DNA from: JAWPNA01 sp045402695
GTDB lineage: Bacteria > Acidobacteriota > Polarisedimenticolia > JACPZX01 > DASXTC01
Reading direction: 5' to 3'
NCBI GenBank assembly: GCA_045402695.1
Contig: JAWPNA010000437.1
Coordinates: 1-9,795, forward strand
Length of the DNA stretch: 9,795 nucleotides
In this document: positions 1-7,224 of the stretch, piece by piece
Layout: every line of letters starts with the position of its first letter
Numbering within the stretch: position 1 is the stretch's first letter
Notes under the pieces: generated by a model
The model's input: the letters and a program-made list of their open reading frames with translations, nothing else
What the model was told of the DNA's origin: nothing
Database searches by the model: none
Made by a program: the position numbers and the translations under genes

Positions 1-3000
1 GATCCCGGAGCCCCAGAGACTTGGAGGGACGAAGAAGTCCTGGCTCGTCCAGTGTGCGGTCTGTCCCTCGATCTCCACGACCGCCAGTCCCACCTGCATC
101 GGGAACGGCGCCGCTCCGACCGTCTCCAGGACGAGCTCGTACGTGAAGATACGCTTGCCGGATGTCTTTGCCCGCGCTCCGAGGCGCTCGAACCAGGTTC
201 TGGCGAGACCATCGGGAATCTGGTCCTCGTGGCACCTGATTCTCCCTTCCGGCGTGTGCGGTGTCTTGAGCGGTGAAGCTTTGGAGACGAGGTTGAATTG
301 CTCCATGGCGAATCTCCTGAACCCGCTGCCGAACATCGGAGAGAGTACCGGCCACCACATGCGGAAGGAAGGCGACCACGCCCACCTCTGGAAGAGGTTG
401 ACCCACCCGAGGTTGAGCGGGTGGTTGTAGTGCGTGTCGAGATAGCAACCGATCCACGCGTCCTCCATGAACTGGATCATCCGCATCAGGAGGTGGACCG
501 TTTTCCTCATGTCGTCCGGGCTCAGATTCACGGGCGGGTCCGAGGGATTCGAGCCTCGAAGCTCCGGGTAGATCTCCTGAGCGAGACTGTCCGGCGCATT
601 CGTCCTCAGCTCATCCTCGAGCGCGGCGAACCGTTCCGTGAGATCGAGCACTTTCGCGTCGAGGTCCGGCGGCGCGGGATACCATTCGTCGCGCGCGCCG
701 ATGAACACGTCTGCTGCCTCGATTCGATCCCGTGACCTTCCCAGTCTCTCCAGGAACCGGAGCCCCTCGCGCACCGAGTGCTCGCCCAGGCGCCTGTAGG
801 ATTCCCACTGCGCTTCGTCGTAGAACTGGTCGCCGGTCGTCTCGTGCGGGAAGTCTCCGTTCCGCTCCCGATACTGGAGAACGTCCCGAGGCTCGTCTCC
901 CGTGAGCGAAGGCTTGAAGTACAGGAGGATTCCCTTGTCGGTGCCGAGCGGTCCATCGTAGTGGATCGTCCCGACGGCCATGTGCTGGCTGGAGATCCCT
1001 TCTGCGATCGGCTTCAGCGAGTCCACGTCGATCTCGATTTCGACGCCGAAGTCCTCGCGAATTCTCCGCACGGCGTTGCCGAGATCGTCGAAGGCGACAT
1101 CCGGATCGGCTCCACAGTCGGACACCAGAATGTAGCGGCAGTGGCGCCGTATCAGCTCGTAGAGGGCGAGGTTCTCGAAGTGTCCCCCGTCGGAGAGGTG
1201 GACGTACTGTGAGAAGGGAACCCCCTCGGGACGCAGACCCGACTCGGTCCAGGCGAGCATCTCCCGCACGAAGAGCGTCCCCGGCAGCAGGGAGCGCTCC
1301 CGCCCGGGGCTCGCGGGATGCCGCCTCCAGAGGCCGAGCCGCAGGTTCAGCGCCGACATCAGGAAGGCGACCGGCGGTCCGAGGCTCATGGAGAGCGACC
1401 CCATGTTGGAGTTGGCCGCGGCCGCCGAGGCTGTCAGCGCCGAGCCCATGCGCAGATCGGCTTGCGGGGCGAAGTAGTCGCCGATGGCCAAGCCGTGGCG
1501 GGAAAGCACCGCGCTGCGAGCGCCGCGCGAGAGACTCGCCAGATGGTCGCCTCCGAGATCGTTGGCCGTGCAGCAGATCAGATGCGCCGGACGATTCTGG
1601 ATCGACGACAGGAAGAGGTCGTCCCTGGCGCGAACCTCGGTCTGCCGATTCAATGCGGCCACGGGGCCGGGCATGCCGTTGCCGGCCGCCACCGCTGCGG
1701 CATCGAGATTCGAGGCACCGAGGTAGGCGCGGACAATCCGGTTGCGGTAGAAGGCGTGCAGACCCACTTCGGTGAGATCTACGAAGAGCATGAAGAGCTG
1801 GATGGCCGTCATCACACCGGCCGCGATCAGCCAGTTTTGTCCCACATCGCCGAACCACCAGACCATCAATCCTGTAACGAACACACAAGTCAGACCGACC
1901 GCCACGTAGGCCAGAACGACTGGGACGAGCGGTTTCACTACGGCCACGAGACCGTTCTTCGTGGATCTTTCGCCCCGCGCCGTGAGCCAATCGCGCAGCC
2001 AGGCGAACAGACCGGCCGATCCGGCGGCTCCGCCCCCGGCGGCCAGGGAGGCGTAGTCGATCGTGTCGAGGTTGGCGCCCGCCACCCAGAGCGAGCCGGC
2101 TGCCAGCCAGACGCCGGCCAGGGCCAGCAGTCTCGACACCACTCTGTCGAGCCCCGACACCAGGGATTTCCGGAAGTTGAAGGGGCGTGTGGGCGACCAT
2201 ATCCCGGAAATCAGCAGACGAAACACCAGCAGCCCGGTTGCGGCCCCCAGCGCCAGAATGGTGGTGTCGAAGACACGAAGGGGAAGGTGGAATCCGACGA
2301 CCCGGGGCGAGATGCCGAAACAGTGCCAGAACCGCTCTGATGATTCGGTCTCGTCCGGCTTGATCCACTGCCCCCCGCATCTCGCGGGCCACTCCGCGCC
2401 ATCGGCGACGAGCCCGCTCGTGTTCTTCAACACCCAGCTCCAGCCGACCCAGAGCCCTGCGACCGCGGCGACGGCCACCAGGGCGAAGCCCCAGTAAGCG
2501 ATGCTGGCCACGAGGTCCTTCTCTGCCTTTCCGCGCTTGAGCCACAGTAATTCCCCTGCGACCATGAACAGCAGAGTCAACCCTGCAGCGACGGACGCGG
2601 GGACCCACCATGAGCCCTGACGGACGGACAGAAAAGCCAGCCCCAGCCACGCGAGAAGCGCCAGCGCGAGAAGGGAAAGGGCCGTCAGCAGGGCGGGGAT
2701 CAGCCCGCCAAGAATCGCCACCAGGGCGCCCCACATCTCCGATTCGAGAAAGCCCCAGCGAGGAATCAGAAAGTTGCTGAATTCCCTCAGGTGACGAACT
2801 TCCTCCACCTCTTTCCCCTTCTTCCCCGTCGGTAGGGGCTCCGGCGCCATGTGGCCCCATCGGGTCAGCCAGGCGGTCCACCACCCCCCGATATAGCCGC
2901 CGCCTGAGACGGTCGCGAGATAATCGAAGCATCGCAGCAGGTGGAAACTCTGAAGCCCCTGTAGCAGTCCCAGGTTGAACGTGGCGCTGCGGATCCCTCC

Positions 3001-3762
3001 ACCGGACAGCGCGAGCCCGACGCGATTGTGCTGCGTGGAGCGCAGCCAGGGTTCGCCGGAGGGGGGCACCTGGATGTCCGTCGAGTCCAATCCTTCCACG
3101 TCGCAGAGGCCACGGAATCGACGGGTGGCGGGACGGGGCCTGAGTGTGAGCAGGGGCCAGTTGAGGCGTATGGCGGCCGCGGCGCCGATCGGGATCGCCA
3201 GTCCCAGCGCCAGGAGCAGGCCGTACTTGGTCCAGGCGAAGAGCGTGGCCTGCCGCGCGGCGTCTCCTTCTTTTTCCACGCTCCACGAGGCGGGAGGACT
3301 GTGAAGGAGCTTGTCGAGCTCGAGGTTTTCGAGGTGATCGCACAGACCCGCGCCGGTTGACAGGAGGACCAGAGCGACGACGAGCCCGGCCAGACGCCGG
3401 CCCCTGAATCGGAGGAATCGGAGAATGAGAAGACCCCACGAGATGAAGGCGAGCGGGTAGAGAACCAAGAGCGCCGAATCGACCCTGAGGCTTTTCATGG
3501 CCGCGGGCAGGGCATCCGGACGATTGTCCGCGGACATCCACGCTCCGACGATGGCCTCGGCCCGCTTCTGATCGCCGGCGACCTGGAGATTCAGGATCCC
3601 GTGAGGCGACTCGCTCGTCTTGAGCGGAATCCCGATCCACGTCAGATAGACGAGCACCAGGATCGTTCCGAGCGCGCTCGCCGACCCGACCACCGCGAGC
3701 CACACGGTCGACGGCGATGCGACGCTCCCTGTCCGGGAGGTACCCGCTGCGCCAGGGTTCAT
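1..3762 (-). CDS. Large polytopic membrane patatin-like phospholipase (partial, 3' end beyond window)
   Basis: Predicted membrane-bound lipid acyl hydrolase of the patatin family. The frame is open for 1254 codons from ATG 3762 to base 1, with no stop, so the C-terminus is missing. About four membrane segments come first (residues about 20-42, 96-114, 123-140, 176-197). Then come the oxyanion-hole motif GGGIRSATFNLG (254-265) and the nucleophile motif TVSGGGYIGG with Ser286. A second hydrophobic block, perhaps seven or eight segments, spans about 343-664. The second catalytic half follows: HLICCTAND (728-736), a segment ending ALNLRLGLW (804-812), then SDGGHFENL with the dyad Asp858, and SLTGDEPRDVLQY (952-964). 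These motifs match what I know of the very large bacterial patatin-like proteins. The region after about 1000 is not assigned. It starts 13 bases after the upstream gene's stop with no clear Shine-Dalgarno sequence, so translation is probably coupled. Substrate and physiological role are unknown. Family assignment is firm; the membrane-segment count is by eye. Confidence 0.9.
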   Translation of the reverse strand, partial: MNPGAAGTSRTGSVASPSTVWLAVVGSASALGTILVLVYLTWIGIPLKTSESPHGILNLQVAGDQKRAEAIVGAWMSADNRPDALPAAMKSLRVDSALLVLYPLAFISWGLLILRFLRFRGRRLAGLVVALVLLSTGAGLCDHLENLELDKLLHSPPASWSVEKEGDAARQATLFAWTKYGLLLALGLAIPIGAAAAIRLNWPLLTLRPRPATRRFRGLCDVEGLDSTDIQVPPSGEPWLRSTQHNRVGLALSGGGIRSATFNLGLLQGLQSFHLLRCFDYLATVSGGGYIGGWWTAWLTRWGHMAPEPLPTGKKGKEVEEVRHLREFSNFLIPRWGFLESEMWGALVAILGGLIPALLTALSLLALALLAWLGLAFLSVRQGSWWVPASVAAGLTLLFMVAGELLWLKRGKAEKDLVASIAYWGFALVAVAAVAGLWVGWSWVLKNTSGLVADGAEWPARCGGQWIKPDETESSERFWHCFGISPRVVGFHLPLRVFDTTILALGAATGLLVFRLLISGIWSPTRPFNFRKSLVSGLDRVVSRLLALAGVWLAAGSLWVAGANLDTIDYASLAAGGGAAGSAGLFAWLRDWLTARGERSTKNGLVAVVKPLVPVVLAYVAVGLTCVFVTGLMVWWFGDVGQNWLIAAGVMTAIQLFMLFVDLTEVGLHAFYRNRIVRAYLGASNLDAAAVAAGNGMPGPVAALNRQTEVRARDDLFLSSIQNRPAHLICCTANDLGGDHLASLSRGARSAVLSRHGLAIGDYFAPQADLRMGSALTASAAAANSNMGSLSMSLGPPVAFLMSALNLRLGLWRRHPASPGRERSLLPGTLFVREMLAWTESGLRPEGVPFSQYVHLSDGGHFENLALYELIRRHCRYILVSDCGADPDVAFDDLGNAVRRIREDFGVEIEIDVDSLKPIAEGISSQHMAVGTIHYDGPLGTDKGILLYFKPSLTGDEPRDVLQYRERNGDFPHETTGDQFYDEAQWESYRRLGEHSVREGLRFLERLGRSRDRIEAADVFIGARDEWYPAPPDLDAKVLDLTERFAALEDELRTNAPDSLAQEIYPELRGSNPSDPPVNLSPDDMRKTVHLLMRMIQFMEDAWIGCYLDTHYNHPLNLGWVNLFQRWAWSPSFRMWWPVLSPMFGSGFRRFAMEQFNLVSKASPLKTPHTPEGRIRCHEDQIPDGLARTWFERLGARAKTSGKRIFTYELVLETVGAAPFPMQVGLAVVEIEGQTAHWTSQDFFVPPSLWGSGI

Positions 3763-3775
3763 GAACGAGCTTCGC

Positions 3776-4762
3776 TCATCTCACCTTGGCCAGCGTCTCG
3801 AAGACGTCTCGCACGTCCAGCGATATGCCGAGGTAGATCTGGATGTCGTCGCTTCCCTTGCCGCGATCGCTGTCGAGCCATCCCTCGACGAAGTAGCTGA
3901 CGAACGCCTCCTGTGTCTTTCCTTTTTCTTCCTCGTTCTCCTCCTCGCCGTTCTGCTCCTCGGTGTCGCCGCTGTCCCCCGACCCCTGCCGTTGCCTGAT
4001 GGGCGTGAAGAAGAGCCCGGCGCCGATCTTCAGGCGGCTGTCCTGATCGCCGGGAGCGAAGAAGTCGGTTTTCCCGCCGCCGACCTCGAAGAAAGAACCT
4101 GCAAGCGTTCCCTCGGTCTGTTCCAGGCCGATCCCGTAGAAGTGGTTGTCGATGAGATCGTCGCCGGCGGCCGACGCGCGGATGAATCCGGCCTGCCCTT
4201 TGACATAGACGGCCGTCTGGTAATCACCCTCGCCGTCATGTAGCTCGTTGAACTTCCAGATGTTCCACTGGACCCCGCCGAGCCATTCCAGAGTGCTCGA
4301 GTCGCGGACGATCTTGAAAAAACCGTTCGGATCCGCCGAGCTCGTCAACTCACACTCATCTTCCTCGGGATTGTTGGGGTCCGCGGCTCCGCTCGCGTCG
4401 CAGGGAACCTCGACGTTACGCGCCGAGTGAATCGCCTCACCATAGAACCAGAGCTCGCCCCGCGAGACATTCGGATCTCCAACGTAGCTTCCATCCCAGA
4501 TATTCATGTCGAAACGGAAACCGGCCACGAGGGCGGTGTTGGATCTGTCTCCCTCCTCCTCAGCGAGGTTCAATCTCGCACTCGAAGCGAAGTTGTTCAG
4601 GACCTCCCCGACGAAGGCACTGACCTGCAGGCGCTCGTCGGACTTGTCGGGCTCGTTGGGGTCGTCCGCCGCGAGCGGCAGCGAGGGGGTCGCGAGCGCG
4701 CAAAGGAGCAGGAACGCCGAACGAATGAGGGGGTGGACTGTCCGCGGGGTGAACAGGGCCAT
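3776..4762 (-). CDS. Secreted protein, probable outer-membrane beta-barrel
   Basis: Not recognised as a named family. The 328-residue product starts with a basic and hydrophobic signal peptide (residues 1-31; probable signal peptidase I cleavage near PLA/ADDP). The mature part is acidic and alternates short amphipathic strand-like stretches rich in Gly and aromatics (VSAFVGEVL 47-55, NTALVAGFRFDM 75-86, GELWFYGEA 102-110, TAVYVKGQAGFI 183-194, LKIGAGLFF 244-252, AFVSYFVEGW 286-295, IQIYLGISLDV 307-317) with polar loops, which fits an outer-membrane barrel. One loop has two cysteines (121, 137) that could pair. A low-complexity Glu/Gly/Asn tract spans about 260-284. The last residue is Arg, not the aromatic usual for BamA-dependent barrels, so a periplasmic beta-rich protein remains possible. 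ATG 4762 was chosen over an in-frame upstream extension because AAGGAG precedes it by eight bases and the signal peptide starts there. It heads a unit with the patatin-like gene 13 bases downstream. Confidence 0.8.
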   Translation of the reverse strand: MALFTPRTVHPLIRSAFLLLCALATPSLPLAADDPNEPDKSDERLQVSAFVGEVLNNFASSARLNLAEEEGDRSNTALVAGFRFDMNIWDGSYVGDPNVSRGELWFYGEAIHSARNVEVPCDASGAADPNNPEEDECELTSSADPNGFFKIVRDSSTLEWLGGVQWNIWKFNELHDGEGDYQTAVYVKGQAGFIRASAAGDDLIDNHFYGIGLEQTEGTLAGSFFEVGGGKTDFFAPGDQDSRLKIGAGLFFTPIRQRQGSGDSGDTEEQNGEEENEEEKGKTQEAFVSYFVEGWLDSDRGKGSDDIQIYLGISLDVRDVFETLAKVR

Positions 4763-4770
4763 GTTCGCCT

Positions 4771-4776
4771 CTCCTT
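4771..4776 (-). promoter_or_regulatory. Ribosome-binding site fixing the start of the outer-membrane-like gene
   Basis: Minus-strand AAGGAG lies eight bases before ATG 4762. It supports this start rather than the in-frame extension reaching upstream to about 4951, which would cover the promoter. Confidence 0.8.
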
Positions 4777-4781
4777 GTGGA

Positions 4782-4797
4782 GGGCCCACGGGGGCCC
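4782..4797 (-). repeat. GC-only hairpin in the 5' leader
   Basis: GGGCCC, a four-base loop and GGGCCC again form a six-pair all-GC stem between the promoter and the Shine-Dalgarno sequence of the outer-membrane-like gene, ending five bases before the latter. It could stabilise the mRNA 5' end or affect ribosome access. There is no U-run, so it is not an intrinsic terminator. The arms are seen directly; the function is inferred. Confidence 0.5.
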
Positions 4798-4819
4798 GGT
4801 TTTGGCCAGAAGACCGCTC

Positions 4820-4849
4820 TTTATACCGGATTAGGGAAATGCGAGTCAA
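4820..4849 (-). promoter_or_regulatory. Sigma70-type promoter for the outer-membrane-like/patatin unit
   Basis: Minus strand TTGACT (4849-4844) and TATAAA (4825-4820) are separated by 18 bases; each matches the sigma70 consensus at five of six positions. An A/T-rich stretch (about 4851-4862), unusual in this GC-rich window, lies just upstream of the -35 box and could act as an UP element. The implied transcript start near 4813 gives a leader of about 50 bases that contains the GGGCCC hairpin and the ribosome-binding site. Confidence 0.7.
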
Positions 4850-4928
4850 TAAGAATTTAAACAAGGAGAACCCGCGTGGCAAGGCCTTGAAGAAACAGGG
4901 GTTTCCGCTGCGTGGACCGACGAAGGTG

Positions 4929-4963
4929 ACAGCCCGATCGGTCGACCACAACTCCCGGGCTGT
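4929..4963. repeat. Inverted repeat downstream of the winged-helix gene
   Basis: ACAGCCCG (4929-4936) and CGGGCTGT (4956-4963) are perfect 8-bp arms around a 19-base loop that itself contains the palindrome GGTCGACC (4940-4947). It lies 16-50 bases after the stop of the winged-helix gene and upstream of the next promoter. It could end or stabilise the upstream transcript, or be an operator. No T-run follows on either strand, so an intrinsic terminator is not supported. Confidence 0.4.
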
Positions 4964-4978
4964 GGGGAGACCAGCAAC

Positions 4979-5530
4979 CTACTCCCGCTTGCCCGCATCC
5001 TCGCCAATCGGCTTGTCTGCAGCCCGTCGGCCCACGTCCGTGATTCTCCACACGGGCCCGGTTCCGTTCTCGATCCAGCCTTCGGCGACGAGGGGCTTGT
5101 GGGCCCGCTGGACCATGACCCGCCAGCGTTCGCGACCTCGTGTCATGGCCTCCCGATCTCCTGGGTGGAGCGACGCACTCATCAGGCGCTCCACGTGCGC
5201 GTCGAGGTCGGCTCGACGACACTCCCCGCCAGCCCGTACGAGGCCCTGCAGGATCGGCTGGAAGTAGACCCAGAGCGGCGTCAGGGACAACTTCGCTACG
5301 TGGCGGCCCGCGCCGCACACCTCACGCCAGCGCTTGCGCAGCGCCTCAACCTCGGACTGGAACTGCCGTATCTCCTTCCCGCTCACCGTCAGCGCTTCCG
5401 CGCTCGCGTAGTCGCCCTTGGCCATCCGCTGGCTGGCCGCCTGGTTCAGTCCCTTCAGCGACTTCTGAGCCGCCGCGCGCACCGAGCGCAGCGCCTGGGC
5501 CACGCCCCGTGCATGAGGGATCCGCTTCAC
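4979..5530 (-). CDS. Winged-helix protein resembling the Mrr N-terminal domain, no nuclease domain
   Basis: Small basic 183-residue protein. Residues 1-72 are predicted helical and partly coiled-coil-like, rich in Arg, Ala and Gln. Residues about 84-171 resemble the winged-helix N-terminal domain of Mrr-type restriction enzymes: TPLWVYFQPILQGLVRAGG, then an Arg/Trp helix (RWRVMVQRAHKPLVAEGWIE, 135-154), then the wing and terminal helix GPVWRITDVGRRAA (158-171). The Mrr catalytic PD-(D/E)xK domain that would normally follow is absent; the protein ends 12 residues later. The start is GTG 5530, supported by GGGAGG five bases upstream. It overlaps the stop of the HNH gene by four bases (GTGA), so the two are translationally coupled and probably functional partners. 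A likely role is DNA recognition or regulation for the HNH protein (inferred). An ordinary transcription regulator is the main alternative. Confidence 0.75.
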   Translation of the reverse strand: MKRIPHARGVAQALRSVRAAAQKSLKGLNQAASQRMAKGDYASAEALTVSGKEIRQFQSEVEALRKRWREVCGAGRHVAKLSLTPLWVYFQPILQGLVRAGGECRRADLDAHVERLMSASLHPGDREAMTRGRERWRVMVQRAHKPLVAEGWIENGTGPVWRITDVGRRAADKPIGEDAGKRE

Positions 5531-7170
5531 GACTTCCTCCCGCCGGCCGAGGTGCGCGGCCGGATCATCTCATTCAAATCCAGCGGTGCGGCGAGGATCA
5601 GGATGCCCGACGGGGCATTGCCGGTCTGGAAGACCTTCTCCCAGTAGTCGAGATTCTGCTTGGGGCCGAAGACGGTCGTGCTCAAGTTGCGATCGACCCA
5701 GCACGGCAACCGGGAGAGGCTCTCGAGGAAGGTCCGCAGTCGATCCCACAGCTCGTCGGGTAAGCGCGCGTGGAGCTGTCGGTCCTCGTGGATGACTTTG
5801 CCCGTGTAGGCGTAGTAGTTCGCGATCACGAGCCGGATCCAGCGCATCACGTTCGCTAGCACTTCCTCGCGCGCGATCCTCCACGCGCGCAGGTGACCCT
5901 CGGGGATCGGCTCCCCACCCTGCACCTGGTTCTCGAGCCGCCGGCCACCGAGCTCCGGATCCCAGTGGCCAATGAAGAAGAGCTCCGCGAAGAGGCTCAT
6001 CAGCCTGACCATCTGCTCGCGCTCGAGCTGCCGCGGGTTGGTGCCCTCCTCCATTCCCGCGTCGATCGGGGTATCGAGCGCCTTCTTGTAAAGGAACTCG
6101 CGGAAGAAGCTGCGCTCGATCGTGTTGTACGAGAGCGGACGGTCGGCGCCCTTCCCGGCCCACTCGACGAACTCCAGGAGCGCGTTCTCTTGGTCGTGGG
6201 TGATGGCGTCGCGCTGGGCATCAATGATATATCGCTCCATCTCCCGCCGCTCGCCGCGGAAGAAGCGCACGAGGTCCTGCTCGGAGAAGGAGTAGTCACC
6301 CTCAGGGAGACCTCGCATGGATTGGTAGCGCTTCACCCTATCGATGTAGAGCGAGCTGCCCAGGTGCCGCATGACGGCGGTGTCGAAGGCGACCTGGCGC
6401 AGCTTGCCGCCCGCGTTGGTGTTGGCCTGGAGCAGCACGTTGATGTCCGGCTCCAGAAAGATGCGGACCGGCAGCTCACGCGTGCCGAGGAGGATCTGCG
6501 CGGCCGCCTTGTGCTGCCCGTCGAAGACCTTAACCGCGCCGGCGCCGTCCTGCTCGGGGGCCCACCATGCCAGTCCGACATGGAGCTGCGGCCGCTTCTG
6601 CAGGAACTCCTCAATCAATCCCCGGATGTTGGCGCCGATGCTGCGCGGGTTGATCCGGTCGTCGTGGTGCAGGTACTCGAGCGGCAGGGCCGCAAAGAAT
6701 GAGTCCATGCCGCTCTGCTTGTCGTGGTAGATCGGCACCTTTCGGATCGCGTTGTCGCCCGCCTCAGGAATACTGAATTCGACGTGCGCCACCTCACGTC
6801 GGATGCGGAGAAGGGCCCTGGCACCGGCGTGGTGCGCGAGCACGTCGCCGAGGTTTGCTCCGCGCTTCCCGGATTCCTGCGCCTGGGTCTGCACTCGCTC
6901 GAACTCGGCGAGGCGGCGGGCGATTTGGAGATTCGCCGCGCCCTTCCTCCGGTTGCAGGAGGCATGGGTGAGCGCGAAGTTGTTTTCGGCATCGAGCCCG
7001 TCCTCGATCAGGGGATCAATGTGATCGATGTCGAGCTGCCCCTTGTGGAGCATCAGATCGATCTGCTCGTCGCAGATGAAGCAACGACCGGTCTGCCGCG
7101 CCAGGAGCTTCAGCTCAAGCTCGGTGCGCTGCTCGGGGTCGAGTCCTGAGAGGTATCGGGATTGGGGCAT
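5527..7170 (-). CDS. HNH endonuclease fused to a ParB/DGQHR-like domain
   Basis: Predicted DNA-acting protein of 547 residues. Residues about 20-80 form an HNH nuclease domain: C30-x2-C33, the DIDHIDP motif with His50, Asn63/Asn64, then H69-x2-C72 followed by NRRKG. Zinc ligands and catalytic residues appear intact. Residues about 143-280 resemble the ParB-like fold of DGQHR proteins: LPLEYL (162-167), IGANIRGLIEEFL (178-190), then KVFDGQHKAAAQ (214-225) with Lys221 where most relatives have Arg, then ELPVRIFL (232-239). Residues about 280-547 are helical, rich in aromatics and acidic residues, and match no domain I know. ATG 7170 is preferred because GAGGTG lies just upstream; GTG 7212 would add 14 residues. 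It overlaps the winged-helix gene by four bases. ParB/DGQHR proteins occur as regulators or nucleases in DNA-modification and restriction systems (DndB, DpdB), so a defence role is plausible but inferred. Confidence 0.85.
   Translation of the reverse strand: MPQSRYLSGLDPEQRTELELKLLARQTGRCFICDEQIDLMLHKGQLDIDHIDPLIEDGLDAENNFALTHASCNRRKGAANLQIARRLAEFERVQTQAQESGKRGANLGDVLAHHAGARALLRIRREVAHVEFSIPEAGDNAIRKVPIYHDKQSGMDSFFAALPLEYLHHDDRINPRSIGANIRGLIEEFLQKRPQLHVGLAWWAPEQDGAGAVKVFDGQHKAAAQILLGTRELPVRIFLEPDINVLLQANTNAGGKLRQVAFDTAVMRHLGSSLYIDRVKRYQSMRGLPEGDYSFSEQDLVRFFRGERREMERYIIDAQRDAITHDQENALLEFVEWAGKGADRPLSYNTIERSFFREFLYKKALDTPIDAGMEEGTNPRQLEREQMVRLMSLFAELFFIGHWDPELGGRRLENQVQGGEPIPEGHLRAWRIAREEVLANVMRWIRLVIANYYAYTGKVIHEDRQLHARLPDELWDRLRTFLESLSRLPCWVDRNLSTTVFGPKQNLDYWEKVFQTGNAPSGILILAAPLDLNEMIRPRTSAGGRKS
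5536..5541 (-). promoter_or_regulatory. Strong ribosome-binding site deciding a GTG start
   Basis: Minus-strand GGGAGG lies five bases before GTG 5530, inside the last codons of the HNH gene. It identifies the GTG as the start of the winged-helix gene and supports translation coupled to the overlapping HNH stop codon. Confidence 0.75.
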
Positions 7171-7174
7171 CTTG

Positions 7175-7192
7175 CACCTCAGTCTGGAGGTG
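7175..7192 (-). promoter_or_regulatory. Inverted repeat covering the ribosome-binding site of the HNH gene
   Basis: CACCTC, six bases, GAGGTG: perfect 6-bp arms. On the transcript the proximal arm is the Shine-Dalgarno sequence GAGGTG, four bases before ATG 7170. A further pair (GGTATC at 7197-7192 and GATACC at 7157-7152, minus strand) could extend the fold across the start codon. The folded form would hide the ribosome-binding site; as DNA the repeat could be an operator for the product or its partner. The repeat is seen; regulation is inferred. Confidence 0.45.
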
Positions 7193-7224
7193 ATACCGAG
7201 ACAGGGGCTCACTCCGCCTGTGGG

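Noticed and set aside
1318..2340. A 340-codon plus-strand frame opposite the patatin-like gene
   Set aside because: Antisense shadow: low-complexity Gly/Arg/Gln/His composition, no recognisable domain, fully inside a confidently called gene.
611..3703. A 1030-codon open frame on the minus strand
   Set aside because: It lies in a different frame from the patatin-like gene on the same strand and is dominated by Arg, Gly, Ser and Pro without domains. The true frame carries all patatin motifs and is open from 3762 to base 1; the long shadow is due to high GC content.
3905..3980. Simple-sequence or CRISPR-like repeat
   Set aside because: It is the codons of an acidic Glu/Gly/Asn tract in the outer-membrane-like protein; there is no regular repeat-spacer layout.
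4929..4963. Intrinsic terminator for the nuclease cassette
   Set aside because: The 8-bp stem is present, but the loop is long and no T-run follows on either strand; kept only as an inverted repeat.
5893..6702. A 269-codon plus-strand frame opposite the HNH gene
   Set aside because: Its Leu/Glu/Val-rich composition mirrors the codon pattern of the opposite strand, and it has no domain or ribosome-binding site I can support.
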